This document shows, piece by piece, positions 39,001 through 51,368 of a stretch of 64,000 bases of DNA; the stretch's first letter is position 1, and each line of letters opens with the position of its first letter. Source of the stretch: Hirudo medicinalis (Eukaryota; Annelida; Clitellata; Hirudinida; Hirudinidae); assembly GCA_011800805.1 (NCBI GenBank), contig MPNW01000048.1:189106-253105 (forward strand), in the 5' to 3' direction. The position numbers and the translations under genes were made by a program. The notes beneath the pieces are model-generated. The model saw nothing but the letters and a program-made list of their open reading frames with translations. It made no database searches and was not told the origin of the DNA.

Positions 39001-42000
39001 ATTATTGATATAACACCAAGCACGTGAAGCAAAAGAACATAAAGATGGAGTGGAGGCAGCATGTTTCCATCACCCAAGAATCCACTCAACACAAAATCTC
39101 CTGCTGAAGAACATAATTTAATGCAAAAATGTCAACCAAGGACAACAAACCTAACAAGAAATTACATGCACATTAAAAAGAATAAAAACATTAAAAATAT
39201 TCATTTAATGACCAGGCAAATAATTAACACGAATAGGTGGTGCAAGAGTTTTTCTGTTTTTCTAAAAGAACATTTGAAAAGGGAAGGTTTGTTTGAAAAT
39301 GCCACTCACAGAGTTAAGGTGCAGAGTTAAGCTTTGATAAAAAAAAGATCTGATCAGGCATTCCCTTAATTGTTGGGAGATTAAATGGAACTGATTACAT
39401 TCCAACAGCCCATTTTAATATTATTGATTTTCAGAAGAAGTTGTTCTGACATTACTGCACTGCCATGCTACTGTACTGGTATCGTATATAAGGAGTTGTT
39501 TTCGTCGTTCTCATTTCTTGTATGGTTCATTGGTAATTGTTGCATAGTCTTGCATAAACTAGTTGAGTTTCTGTTGCTCTTGAAGTTGAATTCAATACGA
39601 AAAACCCAACAAAGTTTTTATTAAAGAAGTTATTTGTTTCACCCATCTATTTTCAAAACATTTCCATTCAATTTAGATTAAAATTGTGCAAAAATGATCT
39701 TCAAAAAGTCAAGTGAAGCATTCCAACAGGTGCCTGCTAAAATATCTCGATGACAACTTAAGATCTCTTGGGACCAACTGCATCAGCGTGCGTTACCTCA
39801 TTAATCGCTAATTAATTAATGTTAACCCAATTTACCTGCACATGCACACCTGCACCGTGGAAGAAAACACAGAGTCAATTAAATTTATAAATAAACAGAA
39901 TTTGCGGAAGATTTAAGGAGGAGAGTAAAGTAAAGAGTGTGGTGATAATCCTGTTAAGCATGGAAGGCATTTGAAGTGTTGCAGGCTGACAAAGGGACCC
40001 CATTTGTCCTCCTCAATGGTGCAGCGTAAAGCACACGACTTCATCAACCACCACCAACATGATCATCATCACATCACAACTGACACCGTCGTCGTCGTCA
40101 TTGTCATCGTCATCGTCGTCGTCATTGTCATCGTCATCGTCGTCGTCATCGTCATCATCATCATCACCATCAAAGAACAAAGAGAAATGGATAAAGAGGC
40201 TTTCTTCAAATATCTCTTCCTTTGCAGTGGTCGTCTTATTCTGGTTTTCGTCAATTATGAAATGGAAATCTCATCAGGATCCAGGATGTTAATGCTCACC
40301 AGGAAGCACCTCACCACGTGCAAGATGCATTTCAAAGAGTTTACACATGCACTGTCGTAACCAAGTGAACCAACATGAATGTTACCAGCATCATCACCAT
40401 CATCACCACCACAAGGGTTCTAGATGAAATGTTACGCGATAAAATAGCATGCAGGAAGAAATGATCAACAACTCGTGCAATGGAATGTGTACATCATTAC
40501 ATTATTGACCATTGTTAAAATGACCATGACTGAAGGTGGCAGAAACTTAATAAAGGTGTCGTGCAAAGGTAAGTAACAACCAAGCAACAATTTACCTGCT
40601 CTCGGAACTGCATGGATTAAAGAAGTAACGAGATATAAATTCAAGGTGGAGGGATTGATGGATTTATTTGAGAGGATTTATGTCATTGTAATGTTCATGA
40701 TGAAAATTAGGAAACCACAATAAACAATAAAGAATAAACAATAAACAATAAAGAATAAAGAATAAAGAATAAACAATAAAGAATAAACAATAAAGAATAA
40801 ACAATAAAGAATAAAGAATAAAGAATAAACAATTTGAGAAGTAAAGTAATAAGTTGGATGTCAACCAAGCATGTTGTAAAATACTTAAAATGCTTCAGAG
40901 GATCGCGTGTGCGGAGTTAAGCTCGATAAGAGCAAGTTCAATTAGGAACTTACGTGAGATGGAATATACACGTCAAATACTTGAGACGTGTCCAGGTCGA
41001 TGCCGTGGAAACCAAAATTCGAACCGTAGATGACCTTCAACCTCTGACCTTCTTCGATCGTGAGGTCGACCAGGATGGGTTTGTTTACCAGGTTGCTGAA
41101 AGACTGCAACGCAAGATATCGGTGATGGTGATGATAGTTATGTTTAAATCAAAAGATTCATAGTGACACCATCTATGAGTTTTGGTATAATTGCCAACAC
41201 TAGGACGCCAAGTCCACAAGGGTGAGGGGGTTCGTTACTCTCAACGATAGCGCAACATTGCTCAACAATCAACAACATTGCCATAGCACGTAAGTCACGC
41301 CATTTCGACCTTCACCTTTTAGGGGCTCCCAAAATGATTGGTCCTAAATATTCATATCTGAACCAATCACAGGCCTTTCTCACGTCATCAGCACAAATGC
41401 TACCATCACTAACGTCACTTCCACTATCGACAGCTGTCGTTTTAGACGTCATAATCACCCGCACATTCCATTGAATAGATGCCACGGAATCCAAAATCTT
41501 AAAAAGCTATTTTTCAGCAAAACTTTCAATTATCTCGTGATCGCCTGGGATTTGAGTAGAAATGAAAAAATAGGAAAATCAAAAAATTTTAAAACATTCT
41601 CATTGACGCTCCTCAACCCTATTTTTGCATTACCTCGATGAACTTCATTATGACAACTTTCGTAGTAAACAACTTAGTGAATCAGGCAAGTAATCCATTC
41701 ATCCATCCATCCACAAATGACCTTGAACGCCATGAACTTGTGGTAAGGTTTGGGAGCCCAGGCATAGATCTCTATGCTGTCCTTCAGAGCTATGACCAGG
41801 AACTTTATTCTCTCGTATTTAACTGGTGAGAAATAACAATTATACGATATTTAAAAAATATTTAAAAATGGTAATAAAAATATATTAAAGAATAAAAAAT
41901 GTGCACATCAAAGAAATTCAATTGATTAAATAAAGCGTTAAATGCGATAAATAACAACGACGAACATCACACCATCGCAGTGACGTCGAGAAGTGATTCA

Positions 42001-45000
42001 AAACACGATTGTTTCTTTTGCAAAAACATAACAAGGTGAAAGGAAGGAAAAATATTGTCCTTGTTACGCTGTGCCACTGCAAGTTAATGTGTGGAATGAG
42101 GAGAGCAGTTGGAAGGCTTGTAATGGGGCCAACCAAGAGTAACATAAAAGCCCAACTTAGGGTTAAATGACCACCCAAATAGCCAAGTAACGGGTCCAAT
42201 GACGATGACGATAATAAAAAACACCGAATGGAGTTTACGCTCAGAAACCAAATAATATGACATCCCATTATAAAAACTACATTGCTCTTGAAAGCCTCCT
42301 CAAGAACAAGTACAAATGAGCAGAATTTACACATCATTGCACGCTGATAATGTGGTAACATAATATATTATGACACAATATAATATAATATTATGCAGAT
42401 GGAGGCAGGGTTTTATCCGTTTTTATGCAATGACTATGATAATGATAATTCGGCTCTTCCATGGAGAGTACGAAGTGATACATCAGTAGATGCACGACGA
42501 CGACGACGACAACGACAACGACAACAACAACAACAACAACGACGACAGCAACGATAACGACGACGACATTAAATTTATAAATAATAAGTGAAAATAAAGT
42601 CACACGACAATAGTATTTGCAAGTTATGTTCAACGAACATTGTTCATGCTGATATTCTTAAGAGAACCTCGTTAGAGTTAAAGTCAGGATTGTTGAAATG
42701 ATGGGTTAGGAGGTTTCACAACAAATATCCAGAGGAATGGTGTGCTGGAAATTGAATGACGTCATCAAACAAGACTCAATTAGAAGTGGCCTCATTTCCT
42801 ATTTGATCTTCATTCAATTTACTTCCAATTCAGCAGAGCCAATGTGCGTTGAAGGTTGTCAAAGGAAAATTCTCAAGGAAAATATGAAATTCATTGATGG
42901 CCTCATTGTACGACTGGGTACTCCGCTAAATCAATTTTCATTCATTTACTTGCCCGATAAAGGATGAGTGGCGCGCATAAAAAGATTACGAAATCAAATC
43001 GCTCCACGATTTACGAGTAATAAGAACCAACCACTTTGGAGAGGTAAGGTAATATTTCAAATATAAATAACAACCAAACTTCTAATCATAGCAAAAACAA
43101 TAATAATTAATGTGTAAAAATAGCGATAATGAATACTAGTAATGATGGCCTTAAAATTACAACTAAACTTAAGAAATGAAAACTTAAGACTTAATAACTC
43201 AAACTAACACCTCAAATCTGAGCTTTTAAATGAAAATAACCTTCTCTAAGTTCCTCAGATGGTTACAACACCATCTCAACTTAAAACACCACCTACTCTG
43301 CAATCATCGTCATCAACACATCTCCTTTCACCAGTCATCATCATTATCATAACCAGGTCATCTCACCTATTTTAAAATGCACGCAGTTTTCCAGATCTCC
43401 CACGTTTGCCCAGCCATTCTTTTTATCACTCTGCAACGAAGAATAAACAGAAATTAAACAACTCTTCAATAAACATAATTTCATCATCATCATCACCACC
43501 ACCATCTACCATCACAACATACCTGCTACCATCTCCGTTATCACCACCATCATCATCATCATCATCAGCATCATCAGCATCGAAATTAGAAAAGCCATTA
43601 GAGAAGATTAGGCGTGATGTTGTGAGAATCCAACAGCGTCAGGAGACGTAACGAGAATAAACAAATGTACCAATAAATTTACAATCCAAGCTGGAAATGC
43701 ATTCACAAAAGGACACTCAAATAGCATTTACTAGTGTAGATACCTTTAATTTCTCGTCTCTTCGACAATATATGTCAGAAAAAGCATAGTTTTTTTTACA
43801 CTGGCACAAACATACAATGGCACGAAACAATGAAATGTTAGCTACTCTTTGAATTTCACATCCAATTGTCACTTAACACAACACAACACAACACAACATA
43901 ACATTAATTTATAGTGCTTGAAGTAGACTAATGTCTGTGATAAGCCACTCAATAAACTCCTTGGTAAGCAAAATACAGCAACCAGGGGCAATCTTATGGT
44001 CGACGCAAAGAATTAGTTTATGAACATTTATTAGCCCTCGTAATGAGTTAATCAAGTGATTCCGCTGTTCATTGGATTTAAAAGTTGAATTCAAAACTAA
44101 GTTTTGATTTTGAGTAACTTGAGTTACTGACTCTCATTGGCTCAGTCGTGGAAAGTAATGAGAATATTTATTTGCTTAAAGAGCCCATCCACTCTATAAA
44201 TATTTCCAGCCTTGTTTCGCACTCAGAAAAGCATTTCCTGCCGAACAAACATTTATTAGGGGCAAATATTTAAAAATAATAAATATATGAATAAGTAATA
44301 ATTAATGCCATAACACAATTAAATTTTAATATTCAAATTGCAGAAGAAGAAATTCGTTTTCAATCCCCATCTAAATTCTCTAAATTCGTCGTGACATCCT
44401 AAGAGGATGAAAGTGTCTGAGATCTGCTGAAGAAATGAGTGAGGTTTTAAAGGGAGACTCCTCGAGGCAGCCACTCAGGAGGATTTTTCACAATCGAAGA
44501 TTTGAAGGTCAAAGAGAGAAAGCTGACCTCAAAGGTCACAAACTGAAAGGTCACAAGAAGAAGTGATGCTTTAATGTTATGAGATGATGCGTTCATTGCA
44601 ACGTGATGGTAATGACTTATTCAAAGTTCACATCACATACACGAACTGCACCAACTCCATCACTCACAGGACACTTATTACTGCTAGGTACACAGCCATT
44701 GTGACAAGAGTCACTAAGGCCCACCTTTTCTCATTTCCATCTATTTTTATATTTATCCCATATTTATGTTAAGTGCCTTATGTATCTATATCAGAAATGA
44801 AGGCAGTGCAATCGTCCCTTTGCCATTTATATAGCGCCACTTCCCAAGGACGCTCCCCGGTGGTGCAGGCTTGGTTGCAAACACGATACATGATGACGAC
44901 TGCTGGTTCTACCATTGCATGAAGGAACGCAACGAATCCAAAGTAATTATTATCACATTATTATTACTTGTTAATAACGTTAAGATTCATCACCGATACT

Positions 45001-48000
45001 CACTCCCTCCATCTTGAAAATCTTTGTCTTCAGCCAGCTGAGGTAGTAGACCCTCAATTTGTTCTTCTTGCCAGAAATGGTCACCAGGATGTTCTGTCCT
45101 TCCAAGACGTCCATCTGAACGAACTTTCTCCTCGATATGAGCTGGTAGACTGCATCAAACATTACTTCATAAGTCTACTTTAATCTGCTAACATCTAAAT
45201 TATGGGACCATTGAATTTTTAGAGAAGTAAAAATCCTTGCTTTGTCTGCCATATACGTCATCCCATTGCAAAAATAAGAGATTTTATTTGCTGTGCGCGG
45301 ACTTTCAACTGGTGATAAAGAGGTTTGAGACTCGAAATCCTGTAGTTTTAAGTCATGTTAGCAATTCATTGCATAGAAAGTAGCTCAGTAAGGCTTAATC
45401 AAATTTGTAACAATGACGTATTAAGTGACAATGTCAGTGTTTATGAAATGATTTTAAAAGAATTTTAAGATGCCAAGTGAGACCCAAAAAAAAGAGCTTC
45501 TTGAGTTATTCCACACGCTTCACATTGCCCTCAATCCCAGGCTAAATGAAATGGAATCAAACAAATGTGTAGCAGAGAAGCTAAGAATGCACAATCAGAT
45601 GATAAATCAAAACCTAATTCCAAACGCGAGAAGATGGCAGGAGTCATCCTTCTTGCCATCATCACCGTCATCATCATCACCATCAGCATTCCCAACATAT
45701 CATCGTCATCACCATGCTCATCTTCATCGAACTTGAATTGATCTCAGAAGAACATAAAAAAAACTTAAAAAATTGATAAATAAAAGTTGAATGAGCATTT
45801 GGAAACGTCAGATAATAAGCATGACTACCTCTTTGTCATCATTATCATCATCGCTAAACGTTCTCCACTGTTCCTAACATTATGACAGACATTACCACTT
45901 GTGTCCACTTGTGGACATGTAGCAAGTAGATGGAAAAGTATGAAATACGAAAAGAAAATACTGTGAGATAATCAAATCAAACACGAGCCACGCCCATCTC
46001 ATGAATAATTCATGATTATTCAGAGTCCATTGATTGAACGTCTGCTCCACATTTTCATGAAGCCACAAAAAAGTCTCAAATCAGCCAAGGATGGACCAAC
46101 AGATGACGCTAACGAGGCTAACGAAATAAAAGACCCTGAGAAGGGATGTGCGATCATGGAGTGATAGGAGACAACATTTACCTTGGAATGCAATGAGGAA
46201 AAGGAGGAAGAAGAGGAGGAGGAGGAGGAGGAGGAGGAGGAGGAAGAAATGATAAGGAACGAATTGTTGAGACCAAGGACAGGTATTTGAAAGCAATTGA
46301 TAAATGGACTCAGAATTATAATTCAAACCATGTCCCTCGCATTCATCTCACATCATTTACATTCAGTATTTCAAAGGAATTATGCCTCCATTATGAACAC
46401 TAACATTGTGCACAAATTACAGACACGAAAGATCATTAGTAGCAGGAGTTTGTGGGAACTACAATGGATGAAATGAGTGTGATGAATGAAGAAACACTTT
46501 GCTTTTATTTGTCATCTTTTTTTCGTTAATACGCTTCTTAATTAAACAATCTTATTCGATTAGCATGAATTACTTATTATATTAATCTTGTTCTTAACCT
46601 AACAAAGTGGATGGAAAAATGTTAAATTAAAAAAAAAACTGGGCAAAGAGAATCATGTTTGACACAAACAATCAGTAGAAAATGAAGCAGAGCAGCACGA
46701 ATATACAAAAATTTGTTCGTTACCGTAAGACATTTTGAATGGAACGTGAGAAGATTTGCAAATCATATTCAAGAAGTTTTACGTCACCGCAGTCCACGCG
46801 TTGGTGAGGCTCTGTTAAGACGTCGAGTGAGCTGCTAAACGATCGATGATGTCACAACCCTACTCGAGCGACCTCAGAGGAAAGCTATCAAACTCGTAGA
46901 TAAAATCCAGGCAACCCCGTCTTTCAATTTTGAGTTACCGACGAATGCATCCCAGTAAGAGGCAGAGAGACTAGAATTGGAGAAGGTGTAAAATGAGATG
47001 AGCAGATAGAAAATGCTCTTGATTGATGCAAGTCCTGGATTGGACAGGTCCCAATCAGTCTCGAGGGAAGCAATTATATTTCACCAAGGAGGCAATATCT
47101 TCAACAGCTCCTCTCAAAGTGGTTAAAAATATGACCAACGGCCACTTTCCAGATTCTAATGACTCGAATGACATAAGTGGTGAACAGGGAGGTAACACAA
47201 TTTTTAAAGACAATCATCACGGGATTGGATGACCGAGATTGAGTGGAACGTGGGAATAATTTTACCTCCGTCAATTCATCCACTGATCACTCGACCAATT
47301 CATCCACTGATCACTCGACCAATTCATCCACTGATCACTCGACCAATTCATCCACTGATCACTCGACCAATTCAAGAGCATTTAAACGAACCACCCACTG
47401 ACCTTTTCCTTGGCCACTTCTGTCCAGCAAGACGAGACCACTGTCAGTTCCAATAAGTAAGTTGACACCTAACAAGGGAAAATAAGAATAAAGATATCAA
47501 CAACAACAACAATAAAAATAAATAAATAATAATAACAATAAAAATAAAAATAATAACAGCCACAACAACAACAGCAATTATGATAGTCTTAGTTAAATAA
47601 ATTCATTGCGCATTGTTCATCATCATCATCATCATCAGCATCATCATCATCATCCCCATGACCATCTCAGCATAAAGAGTGGTGGTGTCTTCTCTGACCA
47701 TTCCACTAGGTTGGCATATTTATTGTTTTCAATCAGAATTATCTTTGAGTTTTCAATTCTTTTGAACTTCTCCACTGTTCATCTTCAAACCACATTTTGA
47801 CATCCTTCCAACAAAACGAATAGCATGCCATTCTGAGAAACGATATTGGAAAAGCATAAACCACATTTAGGCTCTTCGATTTTCCCGACGCTTTACATGA
47901 CCGCAAAAAAGGAAGATAATTAATGAAGATTATGATAATGATCATAAAGCTTAGAGAAGTTGTTGTTCCTAAAATATCTAAACATGAAACCTCAAAAATA

Positions 48001-51000
48001 TGTTTTGTTTGTTTATTAAATAGAGCAACAGCATCGCGGTCAATTTCCCATGAAAAGTAAATCGAAGAACAAAATGAAGGCAAATGCTAGCATACAAAAG
48101 CTGCAGTTACTATACATTGCCTTAGTATCGACATTGCAAAGCACAACGTTGGGCCGATCGGCATGCCCAGAAGAAGTCATCGTTCGCATCGTCAACGTCA
48201 TGATCATCAAACTCGATGTCATCTCAGATCACCATCAGCAGAGAAGAGTGGTTTAATCTGGACATTGATGGCAGAGCTCTAAAAGTCATCAAATAGATCC
48301 CATCGAAGAGCAACCCTTCCACATAGCAAGTACTTATTTGTCTGATCCTAAAACACATCTGTTCCACTGTAATCTTCGCTACACACTATTTAAAAATCCC
48401 ACAAATGGTATATATTTGCACGGTGTTGTGTAGAATTATCTTATTCTTTCTACAATTCGGTAATTTTGTTTAAACTGCTTGCTACACTTTGTACAATCCG
48501 GGGTTCTGACATCAGAATTACGTGCTTCCTTAAGCCCGACCTTTAAGTCGTTCAGCCCGAATCGGTGTGTTATTGCAAATACAATTTTAAAGTAGAAAGA
48601 TCCTCGTTGCACTTTTGACCAGGTGAAGTTCATCTCCTGAGCAGCCAAAATCCAAAGGGAACGATTGAAATGACGGTGATACCTGCCTCAACACTACTGA
48701 ATGAACCCAGTACTGCCATGTAGCCCCCCCCCCCCATGTCTGGAAAGAATAAATGACTTGGAACTCCCAAACCAACCACCACTTTTAAGAGATACATTGC
48801 ACTTGCCATCCCAACGAAATGAAATATAAGGACCACCAACCAACGGCCAGAAATATATGCTTGTATATATAAGCCAGAGCTTAGCCAACGCAACACTTAT
48901 TTATAACGTCTTAGTAGGCCAACCAACGCCTCTGTAATGAAAGTTGCTCAGACCACCCAGATAGGGCAATGCAAGTATTCTTAAATTATTGTGCAATGGA
49001 AATAGAGCATAGGTGAGGGAGTGCACCTGGAGAAAGTCATGACTTTATTGTGTCACCGCATGCTTCGAAACAACTTTGTTTTTGCATCTTTGCTGCGAGG
49101 GCAATCAATCAGCCAGTCGTTTAAGCATCGCCATTCTTTCGAAGATCAATCACAAATAAAAATGTCGAATCCGCCGGACAGACAGAAGACAGAATGCCGA
49201 CCACAGCAATATTCCAGCGCTTAGCACTAATGAGGAAAGCCGTGGAAGCTCGTTAAAAAGAGATTTTATTGGGCCCCGTTAAATCCCGTACCGATGTGCT
49301 GTCACAATAAGTGACTGAGAAACAAGAGCAACAGTCAACCTCCATCTTTAAAACAATTCATTGGCATCTATCACCATAACTAACCCCACAGAGCTGCACA
49401 CAGCACATCTGAATTGAACCTCTTCTGGTACTTGTGAATTTCAGGAGTATCGCTCTCGCTCGTCGTTGGAGTCACATTAACGTTGATGTGCGACCCCCGA
49501 CTCGGCAAACTGGAAAGAGTGGAAAACTGACCGGGAGCGTTGGAGGTTGAAAGGTCCTTCTTGCTAGCACCAAAGCCAAATGCCTGGAAGGAGCGCAACG
49601 AGGAATGCTTGTTGAGGGCCTGAATTATTGAATCGAAAATTATGATTAGAAGAAAATCAAGACAATTGTCTGGAAGAAAATAAATTATGACTTTGTGGAT
49701 GATAATGGCTTCGATGTGGTTGATGGTGGTGGTCAAAGATAACATTTTATCTCTTTCATGTTGATATTATGGCATATTATGCTTGCCAAAACAGAAATTC
49801 ATTATTATAATCAAAAACATTTTATAAGGAAAGCCAAAGAATAGTAAGGCTTCCACAAAATAAATAGCTTGAAATTTTCTTCCGAGGTTGGCATTTGACG
49901 ATTCCAGGCTTCCAACAAATGAAGCCCTAGTAATTATGAGACTATGCAATCTTTTCTAAAACGCCCTTCCCAAATCACTTCCAAAAAAGGCTGGCTTATG
50001 AAAATTATGCACTGCCAATGTCATCAACCCTGGCCAGAATGCAAGCAAAAAGTTTGTCAATAAATTCACCTTTGCGCAAAATTTAAGAGACATTTGGAAC
50101 GTTTACACTCCTACATTATCTTAAGAAAATCTCATTCAACTCACATTTAGGGTGATGAACAAAAAACATGATCAACATTTCAGCCAGATTTGAAAAGAAC
50201 TCATTTCTTGAGGGGAGGATGTGAAAATGAATGAGCGGTCGGCTTGTTTGCCAGTCTTGGCATGGCAGCAAGATGAACTGCTCCATGTACTTTTCAATAT
50301 GGCTGGAATGAAGATCCTTGGAGATTAAACGGTTTCCCTACAGTCCAGATACATCTTAGCACGGAAAGTTTCAAATTCGTCCGTGTCCTCCCGAGAATTC
50401 CTCCCTTTTTTGAGGGAGCTGAAAGGTGGAATTTTCTTTCATTGTTTGCGATTATAAAGAAACTCATGTCCATCAATCAGAGAGGCTGAAAAGAGAACAT
50501 TCGATCAATCATCAAAGCAGATGAGAATCAATCAATCAATCGGGAAGCCGCATGGCGATCAGGAAATGTAAGGATAAGGAGAAAATGATCGGATAAAGAA
50601 GACAGGAAGAAGAATGCAAGGGTCCGCCCGATGATTAAGTGGAAATAAATCACATTACACTGAAGAAGATGCTTTCCATTTATTTTGTTTTTAGACTGTT
50701 ATCTTATAAGAAATTTAAATTTATTTCTCAGAACTAACAAACTCTGAGTCTTCATGGTAACAGCAATAAAACAAGTGGACACGTAGACATCAACAAACAT
50801 CATGTCATTAACATGACATCACAAAAACAATTTATCATTTATTAAGCAGGCAGATGCTTATGGCTCATATTGCTCAACTGCCATCCATTACAAAGAACCA
50901 TTGACAATTATCTCGGTAGTTTCAAATTATTATGCATAATTATAATGATATATATATATTATGATGTGACAAATTATTTTTTATTTCCATTCCTATAATC

Positions 51001-51368
51001 AATCACATTAAAGTTTCATATTCAGTTTCAAGCTTATGAACACTTGAAAAGCAATTTACACAATTAGAAGCTTCATTATCACCATCGTCATCACAATCAC
51101 TACTCACCTCGTCACCAAGAGATTTGTCATGAAGCTTCCTCATCATGACGTTGTTTCTGGGGGGTATCTGAGGGGGCAACAAGTCAGGGAGGGCGAGGGC
51201 ATCTCCGGATATAAGGGTGTGAACCCTAGTGATCCCACCGCTGGCAGTAGAACTGGAGTTTGATTCCAGGGACCGAGAACAAGAGGGCGTGGCGCTTTGG
51301 TCGATGTTCGTTGTCGTCTGCGCTTGCTTAACATCGATGATGTTGTCAGAATCCTGGGGAAGGGACTT
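36099..51368 (-). CDS. MAP4K4: MAP4K4/TNIK/MINK1 (misshapen, mig-15) kinase: 3' part with the complete citron-homology domain
   Basis: This GCK-IV Ste20 kinase family acts upstream of JNK and links Rap2 and Nck to the cytoskeleton. Eleven minus-strand exons were found: 51108-51368, 49385-49619, 47403-47468, 45004-45149, 43367-43430, 41722-41822, 40954-41103, 37295-37373, 36849-36929, 36345-36484 and 36099-36185. Phases join without a break for 469 aa to a TAG stop after GLNNW. The first exon is the Ser-rich linker. The CNH domain begins near residue 150 with [20 protein letters not shown], then [95 protein letters not shown] and [11 protein letters not shown]. These match the family almost residue for residue. 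The N-terminal kinase domain was not found, so the 5' end must lie at higher coordinates or beyond the window. It is probably the single invertebrate orthologue; the symbol names one of three vertebrate co-orthologues. Confidence 0.93.
36767..36838 (+). repeat. 25-bp tandem repeat in a MAP4K4-type intron, each unit holding CAGGTAAGT
   Basis: Three units of AACTCCAGGTAAGTCATTGA type lie between exons 36345-36484 and 36849-36929. Each has a perfect U1-type donor consensus, but on the strand opposite to the gene. Confidence 0.8.
38190..39014 (+). repeat. 35-bp AT-rich satellite array interrupted by an assembly gap
   Basis: The unit is AATTATTGATGTAATTATTA followed by TTGATATAATTGTTA (35 bp), nearly identical across copies, with a GACGT variant in some. 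The array runs up to the gap at 38480-38875 and resumes on the other side in the same orientation. It lies within the intron 37374-40953 of the kinase gene. Confidence 0.93.
38480..38875. other. Assembly gap (396 N)
   Basis: A run of unknown bases inside the 35-bp satellite. The true array length is unknown; the gap size is probably a paired-end estimate or placeholder. Confidence 0.99.
40085..40172 (+). repeat. GTC/ATC trinucleotide microsatellite
   Basis: Mixed GTCGTCGTC, ATCGTC and ATCATC triplets in the long kinase-gene intron. All forward frames stay open and give Ser- or Val/Ile-rich artefacts. Confidence 0.85.
40719..40833 (+). repeat. AT-rich minisatellite of AATAAACAATAAAG-type units
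   Basis: Alternating AATAAACAATAAAG and AATAAAGAATAAAG units in an intron of the kinase gene, with a 7-bp subperiod. Confidence 0.85.
42493..42568 (+). repeat. GAC/AAC trinucleotide microsatellite
   Basis: GACGACGAC, AACGAC and AACAACAAC triplets in the intron between exons 41722-41822 and 43367-43430. They give a poly-Val artefact on the minus strand. Confidence 0.85.
46205..46247 (+). repeat. (GGA)n microsatellite
   Basis: About 13 GGA/AGA triplets in the intron between exons 45004-45149 and 47403-47468. Confidence 0.85.
47272..47372 (+). repeat. 24-bp tandem repeat, four copies
   Basis: AATTCATCCACTGATCACTC plus GACC repeats four times head to tail, immediately 3' of the kinase exon 47403-47468 in the gene's direction. 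Copies are identical or nearly so, indicating recent expansion. Confidence 0.9.

Noticed and set aside
41918..42361. 147-aa hydrophobic minus-strand frame
   Set aside because: It lies wholly inside a kinase-gene intron with no homology or splice logic; a hydrophobic reading of AT-rich DNA is likely.
45470..45736. 88-aa plus-strand frame starting [14 protein letters not shown]
   Set aside because: Its second half is a CAT microsatellite and it sits in a kinase-gene intron; no homology. A small nested gene cannot be fully excluded.
47272..47372. Regular 24-bp repeats that might suggest a CRISPR array
   Set aside because: There are no spacers; units are head to tail, in an animal intron.
48436..48896. 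Adjacent minus-strand frames with GGGG and CTKCSKQF motifs
   Set aside because: Intronic, frames do not join, and a poly-C run at 48723-48734 creates the glycines. No family recognised.
50372..50456. Possible kinase linker exon reading [20 protein letters not shown]
   Set aside because: Flanking known exons join directly in phase 0, and this segment cannot be inserted between them without breaking the frame.
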